This document shows positions 5,889 to 7,015 of a stretch of DNA of 7,015 nt, piece after piece (within the stretch, counting starts at the first letter, position 1; the number at the start of each line of letters is the position of its first letter). The notes under the pieces are model-generated. The model did not search any database, was not told the DNA's origin, and worked only from the letters and a program-made list of their open reading frames with translations. The position numbers were made by a program, and so were the translations under genes. Origin of the DNA: Bacillota bacterium (GTDB lineage: Bacteria > Bacillota > Thermosediminibacteria > Thermosediminibacterales > Thermosediminibacteraceae); assembly GCA_003242255.1 (NCBI GenBank), contig QGUT01000083.1:1-7015 (forward strand). Reading direction: 5' to 3'.

Positions 5889-6911
5889 AAGCCAGGACAT
5901 GGTAATCAATTCTTCCATTTCATGCTTGCCCCTGCGGCTCATGAGTTCGTTGACTGCATCCTGGGGTTTTTTGCCTTCGTAAAGCACTTCGTAGGCCTTC
6001 TCCGTTATGGGCATCTCTACGCCGTGCCTCTGGGCCAGGTCATAAGCGGCTTTGGTGGTATATATGCCCTCGATGACCATGCTGGTCGAGTTCACGACCT
6101 CTTCCACGGATTTCCCCCGGCCTATTTCTATACCTGCCCTCCGGTTGCGGCTCAACATGCTGCTGCAGGTCACTATGACGTCGCCCACGCCGGAAAGCCC
6201 GAAGAAGGTGGAGGGCTTCCCACCCATTTTAACGCCCAGCCGGATTATCTCCATGATTCCCCTCGTTATCAAAGCCGCTCTCGTATTATCTCCGTAACCC
6301 AGGCCTTCCGCTATCCCCGCGCAGAGGGCTATTATGTTCTTCAGAGCCCCTCCCGTCTCCACTCCTACCATGTCCGTATTGGTGTAGACCCTGAAGTACG
6401 AGTTCATGAATAAGTCCTGAACCCTTTCGGCCACTTCCTTCTTTTCAGAAGCAGCAACCACCGCAGTGGGAAACCGCCTTCCCACTTCTTCGGCATGGCT
6501 GGGGCCGGAGAGGACCGCGATTTCCGCTCTTGCCCTTTCCGGCAGTTCCTCCTTTAAGACCTGGGACATCCTGAGCAGGGTTCCCAATTCGATGCCTTTG
6601 GCGGCGCTGACGACGATGCTCTGATTGTTTATATAAGGCCCCGCAGCTCTGGCTATCTTCCGCATTGCCTGGGACGGCACGGCCATAACCACCACTTCAG
6701 CTCCGTCGAGAGCTTCCTTCAATTCGCTCGTGATTACAATCCCATCCGGAAGCCTCACTCCCGGCAGGTATTCGCCGTTTTCGCGGGTATTCCTGATTCG
6801 CTCGGCCAACTCCTTTCTCCTCACCCAAAGTTTTACTTCGGCGCCGTTGTCTGCCAGTATCTGGGAGATGGCCGTTCCCCAGCTGCCCGCACCGATTACC
6901 GCTGCTTTCAT
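5886..6911 (-). CDS. gpsA: NAD(P)-dependent glycerol-3-phosphate dehydrogenase
   Basis: GpsA reduces dihydroxyacetone phosphate to sn-glycerol-3-phosphate with NAD(P)H, supplying the backbone for membrane phospholipids. The 341-residue cytoplasmic enzyme opens with the Rossmann dinucleotide loop GAGSWGTA (7-14). K105 lies in SAAKGIE, SGPSHAEEV covers 135-143, the catalytic lysine is K191 in GGALKNIIALCAG, and the substrate-binding GDNTRAALITRG is at 207-218, followed by GLSGVGDVIVTC. The length is normal and nothing is missing. I start at ATG 6911. The frame could also begin one codon earlier at TTG 6914; the AGGGGGT ribosome site is 9 nt from ATG and 6 nt from TTG, so both are possible. The ribosome site overlaps the distal TAG of the preceding der-like frame, which argues for one operon with coupled translation. 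A terminator overlaps its stop codon. Confidence 0.97.
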   Translation of the reverse strand: MKAAVIGAGSWGTAISQILADNGAEVKLWVRRKELAERIRNTRENGEYLPGVRLPDGIVITSELKEALDGAEVVVMAVPSQAMRKIARAAGPYINNQSIVVSAAKGIELGTLLRMSQVLKEELPERARAEIAVLSGPSHAEEVGRRFPTAVVAASEKKEVAERVQDLFMNSYFRVYTNTDMVGVETGGALKNIIALCAGIAEGLGYGDNTRAALITRGIMEIIRLGVKMGGKPSTFFGLSGVGDVIVTCSSMLSRNRRAGIEIGRGKSVEEVVNSTSMVIEGIYTTKAAYDLAQRHGVEMPITEKAYEVLYEGKKPQDAVNELMSRRGKHEMEELITMSWL

Positions 6912-6924
6912 CAAAAAAGACCCC

Positions 6925-7015
6925 CTAATCCTTTCCTTTTTTGTTCCGGCCTCTTAGCACCACCGGAGTTCCTTAAAACCCAAATCTCTCCCTAACCTTT
7001 TTTTCAGTTACCTTA
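6925..7015 (-). CDS. der: 3' end of a der (engA)-like GTPase gene, interrupted by an in-frame TAA
   Basis: Der is an essential double GTPase for 50S ribosome assembly that ends in a KH-like domain. Only the last codons are in the window. The frame reads KVTEKKVRERFGF, then TAA (6975-6973), then GTPVVLRGRNKKGKD and TAG (6927-6925). In Firmicute Der proteins the corresponding end usually reads like LREAFGFEGTPI followed by a few basic residues. The two pieces therefore join in frame, with the TAA exactly where a glutamate (GAA) is usual. A single G-to-T change explains it; an indel would not. The distal TAG lies in the gpsA ribosome site, as expected for the original gene end. If real, the protein loses about 15 residues. 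It may still work, or the base may be a sequencing error. The family call rests on about 28 residues. Confidence 0.6.

Noticed and set aside
5871..6413. 180-codon open frame on the plus strand
   Set aside because: It is antisense to gpsA and begins in the gpsA terminator stem; no promoter or ribosome site was seen.

Overview
The window is a stretch of chromosome from a spore-forming, AT-leaning Firmicute, most likely a clostridial or Thermoanaerobacterales-type anaerobe. The evidence is a full-length SpoIVA (spore-coat ATPase), a SepF/YlmG division cluster, strong AGGAGG-type ribosome sites, frequent GTG and TTG starts, and U-tract terminators. Every gene I can support lies on the minus strand, so transcription runs from high to low coordinates. 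The genus is inference; no rRNA or similar marker is present.

In transcription order, the right edge carries the last codons of a Der (EngA)-like GTPase gene. They are interrupted by an in-frame TAA 15 codons before the natural-looking stop. gpsA (glycerol-3-phosphate dehydrogenase) follows 13 nt later and ends in a strong intrinsic terminator. Directly behind that U-tract sits a good match to a sigma-E promoter, then a roughly 90-nt structured leader, then spoIVA with a GTG start. A consensus housekeeping promoter just behind spoIVA drives a tRNA-Pro(GGG) gene, which ends in a second strong terminator.

A MATE-family transporter starts only 23 bp after that terminator hairpin. A 12-bp hairpin then separates it from a HlyD/membrane-fusion-like single-pass protein. 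That protein's gene overlaps the start of yggS (PLP homeostasis protein) by 25 nt, and yggS is followed closely by sepF (Z-ring membrane anchor) and yggT/ylmG (small membrane protein). This is the left half of the classic Gram-positive division-associated cluster. At the left edge a further gene begins with a good ribosome site and a TTG codon, but its frame stops after 12 codons at an A7 run. Read with one extra A, it resembles the DivIVA N-terminus.

The genes fall into three functional blocks: ribosome assembly and membrane lipid synthesis (der, gpsA); sporulation (spoIVA under sigma-E); and envelope and division (HlyD-like, yggS, sepF, yggT, probably divIVA). A tRNA and a transporter lie between the second and third. 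I see no mobile element, CRISPR array or obviously undescribed system. The most unusual points are two apparent reading-frame breaks at the window edges, the spoIVA leader that can fold over its own ribosome site, and the orphan HlyD-like protein placed in a division operon.
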